A stretch of 14,033 nt of DNA from Planctomycetota bacterium (GTDB taxonomy: Bacteria; Planctomycetota; PUPC01; JACPCR01), in NCBI GenBank assembly GCA_030740295.1, contig JASLXP010001152.1, positions 1-14,033 on the forward strand, in the 5' to 3' direction. The translations under genes were made by a program, and so were the position numbers. How positions within the stretch are numbered: the first letter of the stretch is position 1; the number at the start of each line of letters is the position of its first letter. Shown here in pieces: positions 1-6,708 of the stretch. Under the pieces are notes generated by a model, which saw only the letters and a list, made by a program, of their open reading frames with translations, was not told the DNA's origin and did not search any database.

Positions 1-304
1 GGACGGGATTGTCTTCGTTCCCTCGAATCACGCCGGCATTGTTGACCACGATGTCCAGTCCACCCAGGCCTTCTTTGACCTCGGCCAACCGATCATCGAC
101 CTGAGAAACGTCCCTGAGGTCCCAGGCGAGAGAGAAGGCGCGGCGTCCCCTGGATTCGATTTCACTGGCTGTTTCGCTAAGTGATTCGGCGCGGCGGGCA
201 GTGATGGCGACATCCGCTCCTTCGTCCGCGTAAGCCAAAGCGATCGCTTTACCGATACCTTTACTTGCACCGGTCACGAGTGCTTTCTTGTTTTCCAGGC
301 GCAT
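1..304 (-). CDS. SDR-family NAD(P)-dependent oxidoreductase, N-terminal part (runs off left edge)
   Basis: This is the first 101 residues of a classical short-chain dehydrogenase/reductase; the frame is open to the window edge, so the C-terminal half with the catalytic Tyr-Lys pair lies outside. The translation begins MRLENKKALVTGASKGIG. The cofactor-binding glycine motif TGASKGIG is at residues 11-18, and the structural NNAG motif is at 88-91 (IVVNNAGVI). The Arg pair in TARR (residues 36-38) after strand beta2 would suit NADP(H), but this is weak evidence. The ATG at 304 is preceded on the minus strand by GGAG about 8 nt upstream, which supports this start. It begins 17 bp after the stop of the epimerase-like gene, so the two are probably co-transcribed. 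Family members oxidise or reduce sugars, polyols, steroids or acyl chains. The substrate cannot be told here; sugar metabolism is suggested only by context. Confidence 0.88.
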   Translation of the reverse strand, partial: MRLENKKALVTGASKGIGKAIALAYADEGADVAITARRAESLSETASEIESRGRRAFSLAWDLRDVSQVDDRLAEVKEGLGGLDIVVNNAGVIRGNEDNPV

Positions 305-321
305 GGCAGGCTCCATTCATT

Positions 322-1176
322 TCATGATTGAGGCAGCTCGAAGTTATGCTCAGGATTATACCCGATCAGGCGCTTCGCTTTGTCATAGGTACACCACTCC
401 GCGCGACTACCAACATTGATCTGACTATCTTCGAGCAATCGACGGATGCCGGGAAACAACTCATCGAGACAACCGAGAGGGTCGGTGAAGAATTGAGTGG
501 GGTGAATTCCGCAGAGGGGGTTGTCGGGTCCGATGACAAGAGTTTCATGCCGGATACTGGGGTCCGCATCGAGAGCCATGACGTGTGCTCTGGCGACGTC
601 GCGCACTTCGATGCCCGAGAGGAGCAGACTGAGTTTGCGCTCGAAAGGCGCATCTTCGGGCTGGATGCCTCCGGGCCGGAGACAGATGGTGCTCAGGCCG
701 TATCTTTCGGTCGCGTATTGGCACATCTGTTCGCCGAGCTTCTTTGTGAGGCCGTAAATCTCGAAGGGTTCGCGGGGCAGATTCTCGTCGATGGGCAGGT
801 ACGGAGGCGGAACGGGCAGGTGTCCCGCGGCCCACAGGGATGAAGTGAAGACGACCCGACTGACGCCGCCTTTCCTCGCACCTTCCAGGATGTTTTGCGT
901 CCCCATAACGTTCATCTCGAAACCCGCGTGATCTCCCGCGTCGGCCCAGGTCTGACCGTGGAGCCCCGCCACATGGATGACCGCGTCCATCCCCCGGCAT
1001 GCCTGCTCGACAGCTTGCGCGTCGCAGAGATTCCCCTCGATACAGGGAAACCCATCTCCGGGGTCAGACAATTCGAAGTGTGTCACGTCACGGCCCTGCA
1101 GTAATTTCGAAATCCTGCTGCCGACAAGCCCGCCCGCGCCGGTCAGTAGAATCTTCTTGTTGTTATCCGAGTTCAT
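322..1176 (-). CDS. NAD(P)-dependent epimerase/dehydratase-like oxidoreductase (extended SDR)
   Basis: A complete 284-residue extended-SDR protein, a little short for sugar-nucleotide epimerases (usually 310-340) and closer to uronate-dehydrogenase-like members. The Rossmann motif TGAGGLVG is at residues 12-19, an acidic residue ends the beta2 region (FELSD, 34-38), and GNLCD (48-52) matches the adenine-pocket motif of the family. The catalytic set is visible: Ser in FTSS (110-113) and Y141-x-x-x-K145 in YGLTK. RPGGI (167-171) is the usual substrate-side motif, and the C-terminal YDKAKRLIGYNP (264-275) is typical of the family. It is probably cytoplasmic and acts on a sugar, uronate or nucleotide sugar; the exact substrate is not readable. 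No clear Shine-Dalgarno precedes the ATG. It is the first gene of a minus-strand pair with the SDR gene and is divergent from the URO-D-like cluster. Confidence 0.88.
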   Translation of the reverse strand: MNSDNNKKILLTGAGGLVGSRISKLLQGRDVTHFELSDPGDGFPCIEGNLCDAQAVEQACRGMDAVIHVAGLHGQTWADAGDHAGFEMNVMGTQNILEGARKGGVSRVVFTSSLWAAGHLPVPPPYLPIDENLPREPFEIYGLTKKLGEQMCQYATERYGLSTICLRPGGIQPEDAPFERKLSLLLSGIEVRDVARAHVMALDADPSIRHETLVIGPDNPLCGIHPTQFFTDPLGCLDELFPGIRRLLEDSQINVGSRAEWCTYDKAKRLIGYNPEHNFELPQS

Positions 1177-1376
1177 GGTGTTGTTCGCTGGTTGAAAAAG
1201 GACTGTCCGTGCTCCATTGGCCGCAGAGCACGACGGTAGTTGATTTGCAAAGTTCTCTCCAAAGCGGATCTTTGTGCTGACGCCCGCAAAGAATTCAGCT
1301 ATGCCGTGGACTATCTTTGCACAATTGACAAAGGCAGCACATTAATCAGTTACCGAATTTTTACAGGAGAGAGGCC
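1177..1376. promoter_or_regulatory. Divergent intergenic control region with clustered CAAAG/CTTTG motifs
   Basis: This 200-bp region separates the minus-strand oxidoreductase pair from the plus-strand URO-D-like cluster and should hold promoters for both. CAAAG occurs at 1248-1252, 1260-1264, 1287-1291 and 1329-1333, and its complement CTTTG at 1270-1274 and 1315-1319. Two of these form inverted pairs: CAAAG-N5-CTTTG (1260-1274) and CTTTG-N9-CAAAG (1315-1333). Three copies extend to GCAAAG. A perfect TTGACA (1325-1330) overlaps the last copy, but no good -10 box lies 16-18 bp downstream on the plus strand. Regulator binding is inferred, not shown. Confidence 0.5.
1365..1374 (+). promoter_or_regulatory. 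Purine-rich Shine-Dalgarno of the first URO-D-like gene
   Basis: AGGAG at 1365-1369, continuing as AGAGG, ends 2-7 nt before the ATG at 1377. This fixes the start of the first type A gene. Confidence 0.75.
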
Positions 1377-2513
1377 ATGACTTCCAGAGAAAGGGTTCTG
1401 TGCGCGCTCAACCATGAGGAACCTGACCGCGTGCCGATCGATTTCGGAGGAACGTTGTCCTCCACGATCAACATCGCAGCTTACGATCGGCTGATGGAAT
1501 ACCTGGGGCTCCCGGGCGAGACCGACGTGATGAGTATCCGATCTCATACGGCACTGGTGGGCGATGCGATTCTCGAAAAGTACGGTGTGGACACGCGCGG
1601 GCTGTTCCAGGGCTCGCCGGAACGGTCGCCCGCGGAGAAGCTTGCTGACGGGTCATACAAAGATCAGTGGGGAGTCGTGCGCCGGCGGCCAAAGGGCGTG
1701 GGGCACTTCATAGATGTGGGCCATCCATTCGATGGCGACCCAACTCTTGCCGACCTCAACCGTCATCCATGGCCGGACCCGAACGACGACGGCTACGTCA
1801 GTGACATTCTTGATCGTGCGGAGGCCCTTCACAGGGGAACGGATTACGCGGTTCTTCTGACCTTACCGGTGGGCATTGTCCATCAGTGCCAGTTCCTGCG
1901 GGGCTACGAGGGTTGGATGGTGGACCTGGCGTGCAACGAGACTTTCTTTCATGGCCTGATGGAGCACGTCTACGAAATCTGGGCCGGGATCGCATCGAAC
2001 ATGCTCCGTGCAGCGGGGGAACACTTTGACGTGGTGTGGTACGGCGACGACGTGGCGTTCCAGGACGGGCCGCTCTGCTCGGTCGAAATGTACCGGAAGC
2101 ACATCAAGCCCTGGGAGCAGAAAGTTTTTGACCTCATTCGCGACCACACGGACGCGAAGATCCTCTACCACTGCTGCGGATCCGTGTATCAGCTTATGCC
2201 CGAGTTTCTAGATTTCGGCATCGACGCGCTCAATCCTGTTCAGGTGGCTTCAAAGCATATGGAGACGAAACGCCTGAAAGAAGCTTTCGGTGATCGGATC
2301 ACTTTCTGGGGCGCCATCGATACTCAGCACGTACTGCCTTACGGATCGGCCGATGAAGTGCGCCAGGAAGTGCGGCAGAGAATCAGTGACCTGGCACCTG
2401 GCGGTGGGTACGTCCTGGCATCCGTTCACAATATCCAGCGAGAAGTGCCTCCGGAAAACGTCGTTGCCATGCTCGAAACTGCGGCGGAGTTTGGACGATA
2501 TCCTGTGAAATGA
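1377..2513 (+). CDS. URO-D/MtaA-CmuA superfamily protein, type A (copy A1), putative methyltransferase
   Basis: A 378-residue protein of the uroporphyrinogen-decarboxylase-like superfamily, which includes HemE and the corrinoid:coenzyme methyltransferases MtaA, MtbA and CmuA. It opens with MTSRERVLCALNHEEPDRVP, the hallmark start of the expanded non-HemE branch. The substrate-side GDD motif appears in VVWYGDDVAFQDGP, and the zinc-type motif H265-C-C267-G is in ILYHCCGS. In MtaA/CmuA a second Cys near the C-terminus completes the zinc site; here the corresponding segment reads LASVHNIQ, placing His351 there. Zinc binding through His-Cys-His is inferred. The predicted role is a cytoplasmic methyl or C1 transfer; the methyl donor is unknown and no corrinoid protein gene is nearby. 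It has a strong Shine-Dalgarno and is followed 33 bp later by a type B paralogue, probably in the same operon. True HemE is unlikely because of the start motif and context. Confidence 0.85.
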   Translation: MTSRERVLCALNHEEPDRVPIDFGGTLSSTINIAAYDRLMEYLGLPGETDVMSIRSHTALVGDAILEKYGVDTRGLFQGSPERSPAEKLADGSYKDQWGVVRRRPKGVGHFIDVGHPFDGDPTLADLNRHPWPDPNDDGYVSDILDRAEALHRGTDYAVLLTLPVGIVHQCQFLRGYEGWMVDLACNETFFHGLMEHVYEIWAGIASNMLRAAGEHFDVVWYGDDVAFQDGPLCSVEMYRKHIKPWEQKVFDLIRDHTDAKILYHCCGSVYQLMPEFLDFGIDALNPVQVASKHMETKRLKEAFGDRITFWGAIDTQHVLPYGSADEVRQEVRQRISDLAPGGGYVLASVHNIQREVPPENVVAMLETAAEFGRYPVK

Positions 2514-2546
2514 CCTCAACCGAGACATGCTCGCACCAAGACGATT

Positions 2547-3614
2547 ATGACCTCCAGAGAACGAATTGAAGCGGCTCTTAATCACATAGAGCCGGATCGC
2601 ACACCGATTTTCGAGTACGTGTTGCTCTCACCCCTGGCTGACGAGCTGCTCGGACGTCCCTACTCTGGTGGATCGGTCAATTGGGAAGACCTCGTGCGAG
2701 AGAAAGGCTGGGAGGGCGCCGTAAAGCAAACCGCCATCGACCGGCTTGACCTGGCCGTTCTGCTGGGGCACGACATGATGTGTGTCGGCCCCAATCCTTC
2801 TCCGCCTCGGCCGGACGACCCACCTGCTGGCCCCCGTGAAATCCCGCCCAAAGATCCCATCGAGGCCATGCGCTGGCGCAACGAAAGGTCGGTGCCGATC
2901 TCGCCGCCGGATGACTCACTTCTCATTTACACATTCCTCAGAGAGGAAATGCAGAGACGGGGCATCGATCTGCCCATTCTGGCTCCCGCGTACGTGCACG
3001 GGGTGTGGACCGATGTCGACTTGATGCAGACCATGCTCCTGGCCCCTGAAGTTGCGCACGAGCATTTCTCATTGGCGACCGAGAAAGCATTGCTGCGCAT
3101 CGAAAAATACCTGTCGCACGGAATCGACCAGATTGGTGTCGGGGGCGATTTCGCGGGCACGAGGCTTATCATTTCGCCGCAGGCATATCGTGAGTTCATT
3201 GTACCCGAAGTCCGAAGGCTCTCGCGCCGAATCCATGAAGCGGGCGCATACGCGATCAACGCCAGCGATGGGGACCTGTGGCCTGTCATCGACGACTTCC
3301 TCTTCGGATGCGAAGTGGACGGTTACCTGGAAATCGACGAGTTTGCCGGAATGGACATGGCGAGCTTGAAGTCTGCCCATGGCGACCGCATCACACTCTA
3401 CGGCAATCTCGATTGCGGCAACATGCTGAGTTTTGATCCACCCGAAGTCGTCCGGGACAAGACCATCAAATGCCTGGAAGACGGCATGGGCAATGGAGGC
3501 CATATCCTGTGCGCCAGCAACGCAATCATCTCGAGCGTCCCCATGGCCAACTACATGGCAATGTTGAATGCCTACCGTGACCTGTTTTCTCTTCCGAAGC
3601 TGGAGTTTGGCTGA
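2547..3614 (+). CDS. URO-D superfamily protein, type B (copy B1), divergent active site
   Basis: A 355-residue paralogue starting MTSRERIEAALNHIEPDRTP. It belongs to a second subfamily (type B) in which the H-x-C-G metal motif is absent: the aligned segment reads INASDGD, with A239-S240-D241-G242. The later signature GNLDCG carries C290, and the C-terminal ILCASNAIISS lacks both the MtaA Cys and the type A VHNIQ. The GDD motif is reduced to GGDFAG. Residues 79-104 form a Pro-rich stretch that is not in the other copies. Loss of both the motif His and Cys could mean a changed chemistry or a partner subunit; neither is shown. The start lies 33 bp after A1 and has no obvious Shine-Dalgarno, so translation may depend on the upstream gene. 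The frame is intact and the length normal, so it does not look like a pseudogene. Confidence 0.83.
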   Translation: MTSRERIEAALNHIEPDRTPIFEYVLLSPLADELLGRPYSGGSVNWEDLVREKGWEGAVKQTAIDRLDLAVLLGHDMMCVGPNPSPPRPDDPPAGPREIPPKDPIEAMRWRNERSVPISPPDDSLLIYTFLREEMQRRGIDLPILAPAYVHGVWTDVDLMQTMLLAPEVAHEHFSLATEKALLRIEKYLSHGIDQIGVGGDFAGTRLIISPQAYREFIVPEVRRLSRRIHEAGAYAINASDGDLWPVIDDFLFGCEVDGYLEIDEFAGMDMASLKSAHGDRITLYGNLDCGNMLSFDPPEVVRDKTIKCLEDGMGNGGHILCASNAIISSVPMANYMAMLNAYRDLFSLPKLEFG

Positions 3615-3807
3615 TAGCGACTCGTTGAACAGATTCAGTCCTCAACCATCTCATGCTCATTCAACCTTTAATTCAACGAATGAATCCAACGCTGTATGGT
3701 CAATTGCTCATGTAAGAGGTCTTCAAGTATTCTCACATCTGAATTGGAGATACAGTGACGGGAGACTTAATACTCCTCTCCATGAATACTTAAATCAGGA
3801 GGAAATC
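3615..3807 (+). promoter_or_regulatory. AT-rich spacer with direct repeats and a candidate promoter for the second A/B pair
   Basis: This 193-bp stretch is clearly more AT-rich than the flanking genes and contains no convincing gene. ATTCAAC occurs at 3659-3665 and 3671-3677, with a variant ATCCAAC at 3684-3690, so the repeats are 12 and 13 bp apart on one face of the helix. GTTGAA at 3624-3629 is an inverted copy of TTCAAC. Just downstream is a plausible sigma70 promoter: TTGCTC (3704-3709), an 18-bp spacer and TATTCT (3728-3733). The layout suits an activator binding tandem sites next to the -35 box, so the second A/B pair may be transcribed separately. All of this is inferred from sequence appearance. 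Confidence 0.4.
3797..3802 (+). promoter_or_regulatory. Consensus Shine-Dalgarno AGGAGG
   Basis: A perfect AGGAGG ends 5 nt before the ATG at 3808. It decides the start of copy A2 against an in-frame upstream extension of 80 codons that reads through the AT-rich spacer. Confidence 0.85.
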
Positions 3808-4959
3808 ATGACATCCAGAGAACGCGTTCTGAAAGCCCTTCGGCACGAGGAGCCTGACCGCGTGCCATATGATCTCTCCTCTACACCGGTGACGGGTATC
3901 CATCGCGTCGCGTATACCAGGCTCCGGTCAGCCCTTGGCCTGCCCGAACGTGAGCCTGTCATCTGGCACACCATGCAGCAGCTCGCGTGGGTGGATGACG
4001 ATGTCCATGAAGCCATGCGCACGGACGCCACGGGTCTCAGGCCACTGGCCCCATCGTCATGGGTTATGGAACAGACCGAAGACGAAGACTATTACTATTT
4101 CACCGATGAATGGGGGATGACCCGGCGGAGGCAGAGGCCCGATGGATACTACTTTGACCTTTGCAGTTCTCCCCTCGCCGATGCAACGGGTCCGAAAGAC
4201 GTGGAATCATTTTCCTGGCCGGATTCAGTCGATGATGGTCGCTTTGTGGGGATAAGAGAGCGCGCGGAGCAGGCCCAGGCGGGGAACCGCGTCTTCATCC
4301 TGGGTGGCATCTGTGCCGGTATGCTGGAGATGGGGCTATGGCTGCGTGGCTTTGAAAACTTCTTTTGCGACCTCGCAGGCAATCGCGCCCTGGCCGAGGC
4401 CATCTGCGACAAGATCATCGAGCTGAAAATGCAGTACTGGGAAAAGGTGCTTCCTCTCGTCGGCGACCTGGTGGACATCATCCAGGAAGGCGATGATTAC
4501 GGCGGCCAGAACGGTCTGCTGGTTTCACCGAAAGTCTGGAGGGAGATCTTCAGACCCAGGCTGGCAACGCTGCTCTCACACATCAAGAAGCTGAAACCGG
4601 ACGCCTCCATATTCTTTCATAGCTGCGGCAGCGTACGTGAGATCATCCCAGACCTGATCGAATTGGGCGTCGACATTCTCAATCCCGTTCAGGTGGCTGC
4701 CGCCGACATGGATAGCAGACAACTGAAGAAAGACTTTGGGGATGACCTGACCTTCTGGGGAGGCGGAGCTGATACTCAGGGAGTTCTGCCGGAAGGCACG
4801 CCGCAGGAAGTCAGAGAGGAAGTCCGGCGTCGGCTGGATGACCTCGCTCCCGGCGGCGGCTTCGTTTTCAACACGGTTCACAACATCCAGGCCGATGTCT
4901 CACCGGAGAACATTCTCGCCATGCGTGAAGCGCTCGAAGAATTCGGGGGATACCGGTGA
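3808..4959 (+). CDS. URO-D/MtaA-CmuA superfamily protein, type A (copy A2), putative methyltransferase
   Basis: A 383-residue type A paralogue. The frame is open upstream to 3568, but the AGGAGG at 3797-3802 and the conserved MTSRERVLKALRHEEPDRVP start place translation at 3808. It carries the metal motif H271-S-C273-G in FFHSCGSV, the GDD motif in IIQEGDDYGGQNG, LNPVQVAA after the metal motif (LNPVQVAS in A1), and the C-terminal NTVHNIQ with His358. It is therefore a close functional relative of A1: both keep His-x-Cys and both replace the late Cys of MtaA/CmuA with a VHNIQ His. Asp- and Gln-rich differences in the N-terminal half (for example EQTEDEDYYYFTDEWG) suggest a different substrate or partner. 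It is followed by an intergenic inverted repeat, the propeller gene and then B2. Function as a methyl or C1 transferase is family-based inference. Confidence 0.87.
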   Translation: MTSRERVLKALRHEEPDRVPYDLSSTPVTGIHRVAYTRLRSALGLPEREPVIWHTMQQLAWVDDDVHEAMRTDATGLRPLAPSSWVMEQTEDEDYYYFTDEWGMTRRRQRPDGYYFDLCSSPLADATGPKDVESFSWPDSVDDGRFVGIRERAEQAQAGNRVFILGGICAGMLEMGLWLRGFENFFCDLAGNRALAEAICDKIIELKMQYWEKVLPLVGDLVDIIQEGDDYGGQNGLLVSPKVWREIFRPRLATLLSHIKKLKPDASIFFHSCGSVREIIPDLIELGVDILNPVQVAAADMDSRQLKKDFGDDLTFWGGGADTQGVLPEGTPQEVREEVRRRLDDLAPGGGFVFNTVHNIQADVSPENILAMREALEEFGGYR

Positions 4960-5232
4960 TGGCCGCGAGAGACTGACAGATTGCCTGTAAAAGGTCCATC
5001 TCGTCATTCTTCGCCAGAAATATCGTAGACCACGGCATGTGAGACTCTGGTTTTGTCTTTCTCCTCGTCCTTCTCATCGTCTTAATCTGAAATGGCTCCG
5101 GGACAGAGATTAAGGCGAAGGGAAGACTAAGAGAAAGACGATGAGGAAGACGAGGAGAAAGACGAGTATGAACACCTGTCTCGGCCTCGAAGAAAATTCT
5201 GATGTCTATAACCGCCCGGCTCGGTGCTCTTG
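4960..5232. other. Intergenic region before the propeller gene
   Basis: This 273-bp gap holds the nested inverted repeat listed separately and no convincing gene. A possible -10 box TATAAC lies at 5207-5212, 20 bp before the chosen start of the propeller gene, but no matching -35 box was seen. The inverted repeat could also end or attenuate transcription coming from copy A2. Confidence 0.4.
5055..5163. repeat. Nested inverted-repeat element with pyrimidine-rich/purine-rich arms
   Basis: The outer arms, 5055-5081 and 5137-5163, are 27 nt each and complementary at 25 of 27 positions. They are built from CTC/GTC words on the left and GAC/GAG words on the right. An inner pair, CTTAATCT (5081-5088) and AGATTAAG (5107-5114), closes on an 18-nt loop. 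The right side carries 22 extra nt between the inner and outer arms, so the element is an imperfect cruciform or a palindrome with an insertion. Its two-tier arms are unlike a simple terminator. It may be a small non-autonomous repeat or an RNA hairpin between A2 and the propeller gene; which one is not decidable here. Confidence 0.7.
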
Positions 5233-6687
5233 ATGAATAGAATTTTGCCCCTGATCTCGATCACAGGACTCGCGATGACAAATCCAACAACGCTCAATGC
5301 AGAGAACGAAGATGCAGTTTTGAATATCGGTTCGCGCCGCGAGCTTTTCGTTGACACTTATCTGATCGATAGACTTCAGGGCGCAAGGCTTGTTCTTCAA
5401 AAGCCGCAACCAGGTGGCGTTGCGGTGAAGTATGACGGCCCGATGGATGGAGTGTTCAGTTTCTTCACCACGGTTCTGAAAGACGGCGGCAAGTACCTGA
5501 TGTACTACCGGGGGCATCCCTGGGGGCCGGATTGGACCAAGAGCGTCACCTGCTATGCTGAAAGCGATGACGGCATCCACTGGAGGAAGCCGGAGCTCGG
5601 CATCGTTGAGGTCAATGGGTCGAAGAAGAATAACGCGATCCTGCCGGTAGGCCGAGCTTTCACCGCCTTCATCGATAGTCGGCCCGGCGTTCCCGACGGC
5701 GAACGTTTCAAAGGGAACATCGAAGGGAAAGACGGCCTGAAGGGCTACGTCTCTCCCGACGGCGTCCACTGGAAGCTTGTGCAGGAAAAAGCCATCGTCA
5801 CGCCATCACTGCCGAATCATTTCGATTCGCAAAATGTGATGTTCTGGTCGGAGGCAGAGGAGTGCTATTGCCTGTATGCGCGATACATGGAAGGGGGAAA
5901 GCGGACGACAGCTCGGGCCACCTCGAAGGACTTCCTGAACTGGTCAGCTCCCACCAAGCTGGTTTACGGCGATACCGGAAACACAACCCCATCACAACAT
6001 CTTTACACCAACCAGACACACCCGTACATCCGTGCTCCCCACATCTATATCTCACTGCCGGGACGCTTTCAGGCCGGCAGGCGGGTCCTGAATGCCGCTC
6101 AGGCCGAAGCCGTTGGCGTTCATGGTGGCGGAGGCAAAGCAGGTGATATCGCGGACGGTGTGTTCCTGACCTCGCGAGCGGGTTCCACTCGATACGATTT
6201 CACCTTCCGGGAAAGTTTTGTGCGACCGGGTATTGGGGACAGTAATTGGACCTCGCGTAATAACTACCCGGCTCTCGGCGTAGTCCAGACCGGACCGAAT
6301 GAGATGTCGATGTATGTGCAGAGGAATTACGGACAGACCTCCGGCTACCTCGAACGGTTGACACTGCGACTCGATGGTTTCGTTTCATTGAACGCGCCCT
6401 ACGCACGGGGTGAGATGATCACAAAGCCGCTGAAGTTCACTGGCAAGGAAATGGAGATCAACTACTCGACAAGCGCCGCGGGTGGGATCCGCATCGAAAT
6501 TCAGAGCGCGGCAGGCAAGCCGCTGCCCGGTTTTGCACTCGAAGACTGCAAAGAGATTATCGGTGACCACATTGAGCGTGTGGTTGCCTGGAAGGGCACG
6601 TCCGATGTCAGTAAGTTGGCAGGTAAGACCGTGCGCCTTCGATTCGTCATGAAAGACGCGGACCTCTTCGCCATTAAGTTTCAATAG
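5233..6687 (+). CDS. Secreted five-bladed beta-propeller protein, GH32/GH43-like, putative glycoside hydrolase
   Basis: A 484-residue protein when started at ATG 5233; a GTG at 5224 would add three residues, and neither start has a good Shine-Dalgarno. An N-terminal hydrophobic stretch ending LNA-EN (cut after about residue 23) looks like a signal peptide, so it is probably exported. RRELFVDTYLID (35-46) is the characteristic opening of a family common in planctomycete-type bacteria. Blade motifs of the form S-x-D-G-x-x-W recur: YAESDDGIHW (108-117), YVSPDGVHW (172-180) and a related TSKDFLNW ending at 237. The last ~90 residues, after RGEMITKPL, form a predicted beta-sandwich, perhaps carbohydrate binding. 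The fold resembles GH32/43/68 enzymes, but catalytic acids were not assigned and the substrate is unknown. It sits between A2 and B2 and is followed 21 bp later by B2, so it is probably co-transcribed with it. Confidence 0.78.
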   Translation: MNRILPLISITGLAMTNPTTLNAENEDAVLNIGSRRELFVDTYLIDRLQGARLVLQKPQPGGVAVKYDGPMDGVFSFFTTVLKDGGKYLMYYRGHPWGPDWTKSVTCYAESDDGIHWRKPELGIVEVNGSKKNNAILPVGRAFTAFIDSRPGVPDGERFKGNIEGKDGLKGYVSPDGVHWKLVQEKAIVTPSLPNHFDSQNVMFWSEAEECYCLYARYMEGGKRTTARATSKDFLNWSAPTKLVYGDTGNTTPSQHLYTNQTHPYIRAPHIYISLPGRFQAGRRVLNAAQAEAVGVHGGGGKAGDIADGVFLTSRAGSTRYDFTFRESFVRPGIGDSNWTSRNNYPALGVVQTGPNEMSMYVQRNYGQTSGYLERLTLRLDGFVSLNAPYARGEMITKPLKFTGKEMEINYSTSAAGGIRIEIQSAAGKPLPGFALEDCKEIIGDHIERVVAWKGTSDVSKLAGKTVRLRFVMKDADLFAIKFQ

Positions 6688-6708
6688 CTCCAGAAAACGG
6701 ACCATCAA

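Noticed and set aside
1325..1353. TTGACA as a full sigma70 promoter for A1
   Set aside because: The -35 box is perfect, but no acceptable -10 box was found at 16-18 bp; it is kept only as a note in the control region.
3568..3807. 80-residue N-terminal extension of copy A2
   Set aside because: It overlaps the end of B1 and reads through an AT-rich non-coding spacer. The AGGAGG and the conserved MTSRER start lie at 3808.
4868..5077. 69-residue minus-strand open frame over the A2 end and intergenic repeat
   Set aside because: It overlaps a solid gene and the low-complexity arm of the inverted repeat, and has no family likeness.
5055..5163. Inverted repeat as a simple Rho-independent terminator
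   Set aside because: The arms are long, the stem is not GC-rich and no T-run follows; a two-tier repeat with an insertion does not fit.
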